Both the position numbers and the translations under genes were made by a program. Positions 1 to 7,633 of a stretch of 64,000 bases of DNA are shown in pieces. Every line of letters starts with the position of its first letter. Positions within the stretch are counted from its first letter, which is position 1. The notes below the pieces were generated by a model. That model searched no databases. It was not told where the DNA came from and saw only the letters and a list, made by a program, of their open reading frames with translations. Origin of the DNA: Chloroflexota bacterium (GTDB lineage Bacteria > Chloroflexota > Chloroflexia > Chloroheliales > Chloroheliaceae); contig JAQBPB010000079.1 of NCBI GenBank assembly GCA_028287745.1, positions 24,681 through 88,680 on the forward strand, read 5' to 3'.

Positions 1-246
1 CTATTGGACCTCCGGCAAAGGCCTACTTGCTTACTTCCATAGCTACCGTTACTGTTTCGAATCCGGTTTAAACAGGGATATAAATAGGAAATGGCGGCAA
101 TGCCAACTGACGAGCGCTGTCAGCCCTGAGGCCCAGATGGAAAAGGAGCGTTTGATTGCTATTATACAATATGCGCAAAGGCTTTCATAATTTTGATTAT
201 GAAGATATTTTGAGGCTGCAAAAATAAGGGGGATTATAAAAGGGGT

Positions 247-903
247 TTACAGGGGGACCTGGAAGAACCCAAAAAGTAGCAGGGTTGTGGCAAAGCCGAG
301 GGTGCTTCCGGCCAGCACCTGGCTGACGCTGTGAGCTTTGAGGTGGACCCTGGCCCAGCAAACTACCGATAGTAACAGCATCATGAACGGCAGGACCGAC
401 CAGCCGACCGCCAGGAAGAAGGCCGCTATTGGCCCGCCTATTCCGGCCGCGTGGACGCTGATTTTCCATTTGAAGTTTATCAACATTACCAGCAGGGTAT
501 TGACCGCGTAACAGCCCAGAAGGGCGGTTAAAAGATGCCAGCCGAAGCTGTTCCACATTACCAGCGTTCCGAGCGAGAAACTCAGGATGCACAGGGTAAA
601 AGGCAATGTGCGCTGGCTCTGGCGTCCAATATGGATATCGCCAATCAGGTTCAGCATCTTTAGAATAACTACCAGCCCAATCGGCGCAATAACCCCAAAG
701 AAAAAGGCCATTGCCAGCACCATGGTAAAGCCGCCCGCGATAGGATACCGCTCTTGCGCAATGCTACCCAGCAGGTAATAGCCGGGAATAGCCAGCACCG
801 GGGGCGCGGTTACGTGTGTCACCAGACGGGCCAGTTTTCGCAGGCGGGGCCGTGAGGGACAGAGAATATTTTCGGTAAGATTAACATGGGCTTGACCAAG
901 CAT
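247..903 (-). CDS. PAP2-like integral membrane protein
   Basis: Probable membrane phosphatase-family (PAP2) protein, perhaps acting on a lipid phosphate or diphosphate; substrate unknown. The 218-residue product has about six hydrophobic segments. It carries a degenerate second PAP2 motif (SVHAAG, around residue 149) and a third motif with Arg at about 185 and His at about 191 (KAHSVSQ). The Asp that normally follows the nucleophilic His is replaced by Gln, a form I recall from other PAP2-like proteins. A longer TTG start at 954 is possible, but the ATG at 903 has a clear GGAAGAGG six to seven bases upstream and is preferred. The gene stands alone. The family call is fairly safe; catalytic activity is not. 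Confidence 0.72.
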   Translation of the reverse strand: MLGQAHVNLTENILCPSRPRLRKLARLVTHVTAPPVLAIPGYYLLGSIAQERYPIAGGFTMVLAMAFFFGVIAPIGLVVILKMLNLIGDIHIGRQSQRTLPFTLCILSFSLGTLVMWNSFGWHLLTALLGCYAVNTLLVMLINFKWKISVHAAGIGGPIAAFFLAVGWSVLPFMMLLLSVVCWARVHLKAHSVSQVLAGSTLGFATTLLLFGFFQVPL

Positions 904-1219
904 TTTAAGCCTCTTCCAAACTTTAATAGGAAACTTTGATAGGGATAATTCCAAGCAGTATCATCTTCACTATCTTACCATAGAATGACAAGGAAAATAT
1001 TTATATTTTGCTAACTATTCGGCATAGTAAAGTTAATAATTTATTAAAACCAAAACAACCGCCCTAAAATTACCAAAAACCAGTATTCAGCTACTGGTAA
1101 AGTTCAGACCTGACGGAATAATTTCAAAAGAAATCTTAAATTATTTCTAATAATAAAGAAGGCTGCCACCGCGATTTATGGTTGCAGCCCCCTGAGAGTT
1201 AGGTTGAGGAGGAGGAGTT

Positions 1220-1279
1220 ATGTTTTATTTGAGCCAGTGCCCGCTGGCTGGCCGGTTTGGTTGTCCTGGTTATAGTTAA
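1220..1279 (+). CDS. Possible 19-aa small peptide or leader ORF
   Basis: An ATG at 1220 follows GAGGAGGAG at good spacing and opens 19 codons, giving a Cys- and aromatic-containing peptide (MFYLSQCPLAGRFGCPGYS) before TAA. A 10-bp hairpin lies just upstream at 1161-1189. No family is recognised. It could be a real small protein, a leader peptide, or a chance ORF in a polypurine run. The SD is the only strong argument for translation. Confidence 0.3.
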   Translation: MFYLSQCPLAGRFGCPGYS

Positions 1280-1386
1280 CCAGAGAGTTTTTAAGGAGTA
1301 GTTATCCCGATGTTAAGAGATGTTTTTATTTCGTTAATAAGCCTGAGAACCCTGGCGGATTCGCTTTCGGGGCCGGATTTACTCGC

Positions 1387-1395
1387 TGGTATAAT
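1387..1395 (+). promoter_or_regulatory. Extended -10 promoter element (TGGTATAAT)
   Basis: A perfect TATAAT at 1390-1395 is preceded by TG one base upstream, the extended -10 form. The -35 region is poor, as is common for extended -10 promoters. The predicted start is near 1402, at the 5' edge of the structured stretch described next. Confidence 0.45.
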
Positions 1396-1401
1396 CAGTG
1401 C

Positions 1402-1506
1402 TGATAAGTAATCCGGGGGAAGACCGGGCCTGGCCTGTATTTACAGCCACAGAATTGACCGGTTTTTGGTTGCAGACCTCAGAGGCTTATCCTGCGCTGC
1501 TTTTTT
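1402..1506 (+). ncRNA. Candidate small structured RNA
   Basis: A transcript from the extended -10 would begin near 1402 and could end at the six Ts at 1501-1506, about 105 nt. Its ends can close on each other (GATAAG at 1403-1408 with CTTATC at 1486-1491). An internal hairpin forms around CTGTA/TACAG near 1434-1446. I compared it by eye with 6S, SRP and TPP/SAM riboswitch consensus features and found no match. It lies 120 bases before the dioxygenase gene, so a leader role is also possible. Confidence 0.33.
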
Positions 1507-1629
1507 GTCCGGCGACTGCATAACCCACCAACATTCAAACAATTTTCGAGCGTGAACACTCTTTAGTGCTGGCCTGGTTATAACCTGATTGAGAGAAGTC
1601 CGCGCTTCTTTTATAAAGGGGGTAATTCA

Positions 1630-2409
1630 ATGGCTAAACCTATGCCAGTTATTTTTTTCGGACACGGTAATCCGATGAACGCTATCGAGGAAAACCGTTA
1701 CACCAGGGCTTGGGCCGCCCTGGGGCTCGAAATCCCGAAACCTAAAGCAATTCTATCTATTTCAGCCCACTGGTACCAGCCTGGGACAGCCGTTACCGTG
1801 ATGGAAGCGCCCCCGACCATTCACGACTTTGGCGGATTTCCGCCTGAACTGTTTGAGGTAGATTATCCCGCACCGGGTGACCCGGCCCTGGCGAAACGGG
1901 TTCAAAACTTGCTGGCCCCGCTGCAGGTCGAACTTGACCAGGAATGGGGTCTGGACCACGGCACCTGGTCGGTCCTGAACCACGTCTTTCCCGGCGCGGA
2001 CGTGCCGGTGATACAACTCAGCCTGGATGAAACCCAGCCGCCCGAATTTCACTATATGCTGGGCCAATCACTGGCCCCGCTCCGGGATGAAGGCGTCCTG
2101 GTAATGGGTACGGGCAACCTGGTTCATAATCTGCATACTTACGCCTGGGGCCGCTCCCAGCCTAAACCCTTTGATTGGGCGGTGCGTTTCGAAACAATGG
2201 CCCGCCAGGCTTTACTGGCCGGCGATGATACCCCGCTGGTAAATTATGAACACCTGGGCCGGGACGCCATGTTATCGGCACCCACGCCTGACCACTATTT
2301 GCCGCTCCTTTATATTATCGCCCTGCGCCGGGACACCGACCAGGTAACTTTTCCGGTCGAAGGCGTAGATGGTGGTTCGGTTTCCATGCTGACTATTCAA
2401 ATCGGTTAA
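1630..2409 (+). CDS. ygiD: DODA-type extradiol ring-cleavage dioxygenase
   Basis: Metal-dependent extradiol dioxygenase of the LigB/4,5-DOPA dioxygenase family (YgiD/DODA), which opens catechol-type rings. The 259-residue length is typical. Metal-ligand histidines appear in FGHGNP near the N-terminus, in SAHW, in LDHGTW and in GNLVHNLH, in the usual order. The start follows AAAGGGGG about eight bases upstream. The gene is monocistronic and follows the candidate RNA region. The physiological substrate cannot be told from sequence; many bacterial members have no assigned one. Confidence 0.88.
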   Translation: MAKPMPVIFFGHGNPMNAIEENRYTRAWAALGLEIPKPKAILSISAHWYQPGTAVTVMEAPPTIHDFGGFPPELFEVDYPAPGDPALAKRVQNLLAPLQVELDQEWGLDHGTWSVLNHVFPGADVPVIQLSLDETQPPEFHYMLGQSLAPLRDEGVLVMGTGNLVHNLHTYAWGRSQPKPFDWAVRFETMARQALLAGDDTPLVNYEHLGRDAMLSAPTPDHYLPLLYIIALRRDTDQVTFPVEGVDGGSVSMLTIQIG

Positions 2410-2457
2410 ACAGGCGGCATTTTCAGCATTTGTTATAACTTACACAAACTGTCTAAA

Positions 2458-2487
2458 TTGCGTAATACTACCCGCTTGAGTTAGAAT
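2458..2487 (+). promoter_or_regulatory. Possible promoter for the ManC-like gene
   Basis: TTGCGT at 2458-2463 and TAGAAT at 2482-2487 are separated by 18 bases, a reasonable sigma-70-type arrangement, about 110 bases before the start at 2599. Confidence 0.35.
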
Positions 2488-2598
2488 AATGCCGGATGAA
2501 AGTTATGGTAGTTTTTACTATTTCTTCTTGATGGGAGCATATTCTAACCCGGGTATATGTGAGCGAATAGCCCGGGCAAAGAGGTAGGTGTAACTGCG

Positions 2599-5097
2599 AT
2601 GAAAGCAGTGGTGATGGCGGGTGGTGAGGGTTCACGCCTGCGCCCTTTAACATTAGGTCGGCCCAAGCCGATGGTTCCGGTAGTGAACCAACCGGTTATG
2701 GCCCATATTATTGACCTGCTTAGAAAACACGGTATAACCGATATTATCGTGACCCTGCAATACCGGGCAGAGGATATTGAGGACCATTTTGGCGATGGCA
2801 AGAATTACGGCGTAAATATCCGGTATACCATCGAAGAAACTCCCCTCGGTACGGCTGGCAGCGTGAAATTAGCCGAAGAATTCCTGGATGAGCCTTTCAT
2901 TGTAATAAGCGGCGACGCCCTGACCGACTTTGACCTGACCGCTTTGATGAAATTCCATAAAGAAACCGGGGCCATGGCGACTTTAACCCTGACCCGTGTG
3001 GCTAACCCGCTGGAGTACGGCCTGGTCATTATTGGTGAAGACGGCCGGGTGCGCCAGTTCCAGGAAAAACCAAGCTGGGGTGAAGTCTTTTCGGATACGG
3101 TCAATACCGGTATCTACCTGCTGGACCCCAAGATTTTCCAGTACATGGAAAAGAACCAGAATTACGACTGGAGCCAGAATATATTCCCGCAGATGCTGGA
3201 AAAAGGCGACCTGATTTACGGCTATGTGGCGGAAGGCTACTGGTCGGATGTCGGCAGCCTGACCGACTATATGCGGGCGACCGCGGATATGCTGGAACAG
3301 GTCATGCACGTTGAGATGCCCGGTACCCACATTGGCGGGCGAATCTGGGTGGATGAGGACGTTGAAATTGACCCGGACGCCCAGCTTTACGGGCCGATTT
3401 ACCTGGGACCGGGCGTGAAAGTTAAAAGCGGCGCGATCATCCGGGGGCCGACGGTTATCCGGGATTTTACGATTGTCGATAACCGGGCCACGATTGACCG
3501 TAGTATCATCTGGCGCAACAGTTACATCGGGGAACGGGCCGAACTGCGCGGCTGTATCGTCGGGCGGCAGTGCAACATTAAAGGCCGGGCCATGCTCTTT
3601 GAAGGGGTGGTGCTGGGCGACAACAGTATTGTGGGCGAAAGCGCCGTTATCGCGCCCAACGTGAAAATCTGGCCCAGCAAGGAAATCGAGCGGGGCGCGA
3701 TGGTCAACAGCTCGATTATCTGGGGTAGCCAGGGCCGCCGTATTTTGTTCGGTCGCTACGGCGTTACCGGGCTGGTAAACGTAGATATTACCCCGGAATT
3801 TGCCGCAAAACTCGGCGCGGCCTATGGCGCAATCCTGGCTAAAGGCGGCGTGGTTACGGTCAACCGCGAGCCGCACCACACCCCGCGCATGATTAAACGG
3901 GCCATTCTAAGCGGCTTGCCTTCGGCCGGAGTAAACGTAAGCGACCTGGGAAATTTGCCGATTCCGGTCGCCCGCTTTAATACACGCAACAGTGAGAATG
4001 TTTTGGGCGGGATTCACGTCCGGCTCTCCCCCTATGATAACCGGACGATTGATATCCGGTTCTTTGACAAGCGCGGCCTGGACATAGATAAAAATACCGA
4101 GCGCAAGATAGAGAACGTATTCTTCCGCGAGGACTTCCGGCGGGTATACCTGGACGAAATCGGCCATATTGATTACGCCCCTAACCCGGTTGATAAATAT
4201 ACCCAGGACTTCATGCGCCGGGTCGATATGGCGGGTATGGACGGGCACGACCGGGGACGGCGCGTGGTGGTGGATTACAGTTCGACTAATACCAGCACTA
4301 TTCTGCCGCCTATTCTGGATAAGATGAATTGTGACGTGGTGGCACTCAACGCCGGGTTGGACGAAGCCAAGCTTTTCCGGACTCCTGAACAGTTCCAGGA
4401 AAACATGAAGCGGCTGGGAGTTATAACCAATACCCTGGATGCCGACCTGGGCGTTAAAATTGATACCAGCGGGGAAAAACTTTTTGCAGTAGATAACCGG
4501 GGCAACCAGATTCAGCCCATGCAGCTTGCCGCCGCCGTTGCCCTGCTGATGTTCAGAGCCCAGGGTGGGGGCATTGTGGCGGTCCCGGTCAATGCGCCGA
4601 CCATTTTTGAGAAGATTGCCCAGAGATACGGTGGTGAAATCCAGCGGACCAGGGTTAGCTCGTATGCCCAGATGCAAGCCGCGACCAAAAGCGGGGTCAT
4701 TATGGCGACAGACGGCGAAGGCGGCTTTATCTTTCCCAATTTCCACCCCGGAATGGATGCTATGTTTGCCACCGCCAAAATCCTGGAACTGACCATCAAG
4801 CAGGGCGAACGTATCAGTGAGGTGGTAAACAGCTTGCCTGCTTACGCCCTGGTGCGGACTAAAGTGGCCTGCCGCTGGGAAGATAAGGGGCGGGTAATGC
4901 GCGTCCTTAACGAGCAATATAAAAACGGGGCCAACCAGATAGACGGGGTAAGAATTCCGCTGGGCGATGAATGGGTCTTGATACTGCCTGACCCGGACCG
5001 CCCGCTGTTTCATATCTTTGCCGAGTCCCAATCTTCGGACCAGGCGCAAATCCTGGTGGATAAATATGCCGGGTTAGTGACTGGGTTACAACAATAA
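2599..5097 (+). CDS. Mannose-1-phosphate guanylyltransferase fused to degenerate phosphohexomutase
   Basis: Nucleotidyltransferase likely to make an NDP-sugar, probably GDP-mannose, for glycan synthesis. Residues 1 to about 235 form the NTP-transferase domain with the [11 protein letters not shown] nucleotide-binding signature near residue 8, then KPMVPV and the SGDALTD metal-site motif. Residues of about 245-370 are hexapeptide left-handed beta-helix repeats. Residues of about 380-832 have the shape of a phosphomannomutase/phosphoglucomutase, but the phosphoserine loop (normally TxSHNP) reads GGIHVRLSP near 468. The DGDGDR metal loop is replaced by DLGVKID near 613. Mutase activity is therefore unlikely, and the region may be regulatory or structural. 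The 832-residue three-part fusion resembles cyanobacterial and Chloroflexota homologues. Confidence 0.88.
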   Translation: MKAVVMAGGEGSRLRPLTLGRPKPMVPVVNQPVMAHIIDLLRKHGITDIIVTLQYRAEDIEDHFGDGKNYGVNIRYTIEETPLGTAGSVKLAEEFLDEPFIVISGDALTDFDLTALMKFHKETGAMATLTLTRVANPLEYGLVIIGEDGRVRQFQEKPSWGEVFSDTVNTGIYLLDPKIFQYMEKNQNYDWSQNIFPQMLEKGDLIYGYVAEGYWSDVGSLTDYMRATADMLEQVMHVEMPGTHIGGRIWVDEDVEIDPDAQLYGPIYLGPGVKVKSGAIIRGPTVIRDFTIVDNRATIDRSIIWRNSYIGERAELRGCIVGRQCNIKGRAMLFEGVVLGDNSIVGESAVIAPNVKIWPSKEIERGAMVNSSIIWGSQGRRILFGRYGVTGLVNVDITPEFAAKLGAAYGAILAKGGVVTVNREPHHTPRMIKRAILSGLPSAGVNVSDLGNLPIPVARFNTRNSENVLGGIHVRLSPYDNRTIDIRFFDKRGLDIDKNTERKIENVFFREDFRRVYLDEIGHIDYAPNPVDKYTQDFMRRVDMAGMDGHDRGRRVVVDYSSTNTSTILPPILDKMNCDVVALNAGLDEAKLFRTPEQFQENMKRLGVITNTLDADLGVKIDTSGEKLFAVDNRGNQIQPMQLAAAVALLMFRAQGGGIVAVPVNAPTIFEKIAQRYGGEIQRTRVSSYAQMQAATKSGVIMATDGEGGFIFPNFHPGMDAMFATAKILELTIKQGERISEVVNSLPAYALVRTKVACRWEDKGRVMRVLNEQYKNGANQIDGVRIPLGDEWVLILPDPDRPLFHIFAESQSSDQAQILVDKYAGLVTGLQQ

Positions 5098-5200
5098 GAA
5101 AAACCTATTCCATTAAGCCTTAAATTCAGGTAAAATACCCGGTAAGTGGATTACAAAAATAAACTTTATCAACAAATAGATTTTTGACTTAATTATATTT

Positions 5201-5227
5201 AACGTTTGACGTTTAACGTTCATCGTT
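5201..5227 (+). repeat. Short ACGTT-type repeats upstream of metX
   Basis: Four near-copies of AACGTT (5201, 5209, 5215, 5222) lie at six- to eight-base spacing just before metX. They form an imperfect palindrome and could be a regulator site; this is only a pattern seen by eye. Confidence 0.25.
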
Positions 5228-5253
5228 ACACGCATATAGGGGAGTCTTATACT

Positions 5254-6411
5254 ATGCCCAGGCTGGAAAGCAGCCCACTAGGATTAACCGAAACACTTTC
5301 TATTACTTTTGCCGCTGGCCCGGATAAATTCAAGCTGGAGTCCGGGCAGCACTTTGGACCAATCACGGTTGCCTACGAAACCTATGGCACGCTCAGCCCG
5401 CAGCACGATAACGCCATTTTGATTTGTCATGCCCTGACCGGCGATGCCCACGCCGCCGGTATCAGCTCCGAAGATGGCCGGGTGGGCTGGTGGGAAGTGC
5501 TGGTTGGGCCGGGCATGCCGCTCGATACCGACCGCTACTTTATCGTCTGCGCCAATGTGCTGGGTGGCTGCAAAGGCACCACCGGCCCCGGTTCGCTCAA
5601 CCCGGCCACCGGCCAGCCTTATGCCCTGGATTTCCCGGTAATCACGATTGAAGATATGGTCAGGGTCCAGAAGAAACTGCTGAATTACCTGGGAATTGAG
5701 CGCCTGTTGACCGTGATTGGCGGGTCAATGGGCGGGATGCAGGCCCTTAGCTGGGCCGTGCAATATCCGGAAATGGTGGCCTCGGCTATCCCCATAGCCA
5801 CCAGCCCGGCCCTGACCGCCCAGGGTATCGCCTGGGACGAAATCGGCCGCCGGGCGATTATGGCCGATGCCAACTGGGACCATGGCAATTATTACGCGCC
5901 GGGCCATCCCCGGCCTGACGCCGGTCTGGCAGTGGCGCGGATGGTTGGTCACCTGACCTACCTTTCCGAAGAATCGATGAGCAACAAGTTCGGCCGCCGC
6001 TTGCGCAACCGGGACCGATACAGCTACAGCTTTAATGTTGATTTTGAAGTGGAAAGCTACCTGCAACACCAGGGTGAAATCTTCAACCGCCGCTTCGACC
6101 CGAACAGCTACCTTTACATAACACGGGCGATGGATTATTTCGACCTGCGCGGCCAGGACGAGTCGCTGACCGAGACTTTCGCCCGGACAAAAAGCGATTT
6201 CCTGTTTATATCTTTTACCAGCGACTGGCTCTACCCGCCTTCGCAGTCCCAACTCATGGTGGACGCGCTGCGGGAAGCCGGGCGGGGTGAAGCGGTCGAA
6301 TACTTCGATGCCATATCGCCTTACGGACACGATGCTTTCTTACTGGAAGCCCAGCAGCAAGGGCCGGTCATCCGGCGCTTTCTGGAGCGGGTCCAGCGTG
6401 AGAAATTTTAG
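5254..6411 (+). CDS. metX: Homoserine O-acetyltransferase
   Basis: Alpha/beta-hydrolase-fold enzyme that acylates L-homoserine, the first committed step to methionine. Visible motifs are the nucleophile elbow GGSMGG (Ser about 158), the Asp in TSDWLYPP (about 323) and the His in YGHDAF (about 358), together with the family NVLGGCKGTTGP segment. A longer reading from a TTG at 5206 exists, but the ATG at 5254 has GGGGAG upstream and gives the usual length (385 residues). No methionine or SAM riboswitch is visible. The acyl donor (acetyl versus succinyl) is assumed from family resemblance. A terminator follows directly. Confidence 0.93.
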   Translation: MPRLESSPLGLTETLSITFAAGPDKFKLESGQHFGPITVAYETYGTLSPQHDNAILICHALTGDAHAAGISSEDGRVGWWEVLVGPGMPLDTDRYFIVCANVLGGCKGTTGPGSLNPATGQPYALDFPVITIEDMVRVQKKLLNYLGIERLLTVIGGSMGGMQALSWAVQYPEMVASAIPIATSPALTAQGIAWDEIGRRAIMADANWDHGNYYAPGHPRPDAGLAVARMVGHLTYLSEESMSNKFGRRLRNRDRYSYSFNVDFEVESYLQHQGEIFNRRFDPNSYLYITRAMDYFDLRGQDESLTETFARTKSDFLFISFTSDWLYPPSQSQLMVDALREAGRGEAVEYFDAISPYGHDAFLLEAQQQGPVIRRFLERVQREKF

Positions 6412-6422
6412 CCTGGTAAATT

Positions 6423-6461
6423 AAAAAGCCTGGGTGTAAATTTGCACCCGGGCCTTTTTTT
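6423..6461 (+). terminator. Terminator after metX, probably bidirectional
   Basis: A GC-rich stem (GCCTGGGTG with CACCCGGGC, one G-U pair) is flanked by five As and seven Ts. It serves metX and may also serve the convergent gene ending at 6500. Confidence 0.85.
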
Positions 6462-6499
6462 GTCCGGAATTGACCCGGATTCTTAGCTACAAAGCGGGT

Positions 6500-7186
6500 T
6501 TAGGTAGTTGGGTTCTCGGCCCCACTTGTCCAGTCGCCCATGGTACTACTTACTTTAAAGCGGCTGTAAGTATCAAGCAGATTTATCATAATGCTTTCTT
6601 TAACTTTATCGAACAGGTCCGGTTCCATTTCCCCCTTCTTCATTTTGGCTTGAAAATTCTGGACTACATTGCTGGGAAGGTTAAGTTCCTCCGGGGCCTG
6701 CCTTCCAATAAATCTTCTCTGGAAAGCTATTGCCAGGGACAGGGGCAGGCCCTTTTTGATAAAATCAGTGATAAGCAGGTAAGAATTGAAATTCTCGGTA
6801 CTGAATTCCATTTCGCAATACTTCTTAAAAAATCGGCTGGCTTCGGGGTCGGTTATAAAGTAATGAACTGCCTCTTCATCAGTACCTTTCGGTACTTTTC
6901 GGCCAAACATCTTATTCTTAAGATTTCCCAAAAAGCCGCGCTGGACTTCGCCGCTGGAAGATTTCGCTATCAAACGCTGGACGGCCTGGTTACCATAACG
7001 TGACTGCAAGCCCATTATAACGGCTGGTGAAGCGCTCCGGGGGTCGCTAACGGCCCGGCGCAGTTCGGCGGTGGAAGTGGTAGGGGCGCCGCTATTATGG
7101 TGCAGGGCTTCTTCGGAATCAGGGCTGTAATGGGAACCTGTTGTAACTTTTCTCTGCACTCCTGCGTGCGGTTTTTTATCTGGCAT
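6500..7186 (-). CDS. RGS-like domain protein with eCIS-type N-terminal motif
   Basis: I read residues of about 108-214 of this 228-residue protein as an RGS domain, the fold that speeds GTP hydrolysis by eukaryotic G-alpha subunits. Aligned by eye with mammalian RGS4, the interface loops match. EFSTEN (127-132) corresponds to EYSEEN of RGS4. Asn169 in EELNL corresponds to RGS4 Asn128. Asp205 and Arg209 in LLDTYSRF correspond to Asp163 and Arg167, and the LFD before the last helices is also kept. Residues 52-75 carry the GLQSRYGNQAVQRL motif, known from eCIS-associated DUF4157 proteins, but no DUF4157 HExxH follows. There is no signal peptide or membrane segment. The start has GAAGGA five bases upstream. 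The gene is monocistronic and seems AT-richer than its neighbours. A secreted effector role is inference. Confidence 0.75.
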   Translation of the reverse strand: MPDKKPHAGVQRKVTTGSHYSPDSEEALHHNSGAPTTSTAELRRAVSDPRSASPAVIMGLQSRYGNQAVQRLIAKSSSGEVQRGFLGNLKNKMFGRKVPKGTDEEAVHYFITDPEASRFFKKYCEMEFSTENFNSYLLITDFIKKGLPLSLAIAFQRRFIGRQAPEELNLPSNVVQNFQAKMKKGEMEPDLFDKVKESIMINLLDTYSRFKVSSTMGDWTSGAENPTT

Positions 7187-7359
7187 AATATTCCTTCATA
7201 ACCGGGTAAAATTCTACCTTGTAGGATAAAAGTATTTTATTGAATAAGATGGGAACATTTAAAGCTATTATAACATTATTTCCTGTTAAAAATTCATAAT
7301 TCGCTATTTAATTAAAATTTATTCTACTGCGCTATAATTTACTTTATGGATTTTTAATA

Positions 7360-7542
7360 GAGGATTTATACCGGCTACCCCTGGAGCAAAGCCTTGACCA
7401 GGCCGGGGAACAACTTGGCCCTGAGCTTTACGCCAGGTTAAGTGTCGTGGCTTGCAAGCTGAAGCTACCCGGGTTGATTGACCTGGCCTTGCGAATTTGC
7501 CGGGAGTGCGCTACGGTTCCAGAGCTATTTGCTGCCAAATAA
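7360..7542 (+). pseudogene. Orphan 60-codon open stretch without a start codon
   Basis: From 7360 the plus strand stays open for 60 codons, with codon use like the surrounding genes, and ends at TAA 7540-7542. No ATG, GTG or TTG with an SD lies at its head. The translation is helical and Leu-rich with two Cys near the end (IDLALRICREC). It may be the 3' remnant of a lost gene. No homology is recognised. Confidence 0.25.
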
Positions 7543-7565
7543 CGGTCCGACCCGGCAATCCTGTA

Positions 7566-7613
7566 GATAAAAAAAAGCAGAAAGGGAAATTATTTCCTCT
7601 CTGCTTTTTTATC
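7566..7613 (-). terminator. Terminator after the secreted protein at 7634
   Basis: GATAAAAAAAAGCAGA pairs with TCTCTGCTTTTTTATC around an AT-rich loop. Read on the minus strand it lies 20 bases beyond the stop of the secreted-protein gene and ends in a run of Ts. Confidence 0.75.
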
Positions 7614-7633
7614 ACTAATTGTTAAAGCCTGCG

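Larger units (their letters stand above)
904..1629. other. Long intergenic region with candidate small RNA and leader-like ORF
   Basis: This 700-base AT-rich gap has no ordinary gene. It does hold a 10-bp hairpin with one mismatch (arms 1161-1170 and 1180-1189), a 19-codon ORF behind a very strong SD (1220-1279), and an extended -10 element followed by a structured stretch ending in six Ts (1387-1506). These are listed separately. The rest is featureless. Confidence 0.5.
7187..7633. other. AT-rich gap with an orphan coding-like stretch
   Basis: The gap is strongly AT-rich from 7187 to 7360, then abruptly GC-richer and coding-like to 7542 (listed next), and ends in a terminator. No other feature was recognised. 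Confidence 0.45.

Noticed and set aside
1..246. Possible gene fragment at the window start
   Set aside because: No open frame with gene-like composition reaches the edge, so nothing is called.
1189..1200. CTGAGAG resembling the TPP riboswitch core
   Set aside because: The rest of the thi-box consensus is missing and the next gene is not a thiamine gene.
6470..7003. 177-codon plus-strand frame opposite the RGS-like gene
   Set aside because: No SD and no domain; the minus strand carries the RGS-like and GNQAVQRL motifs.
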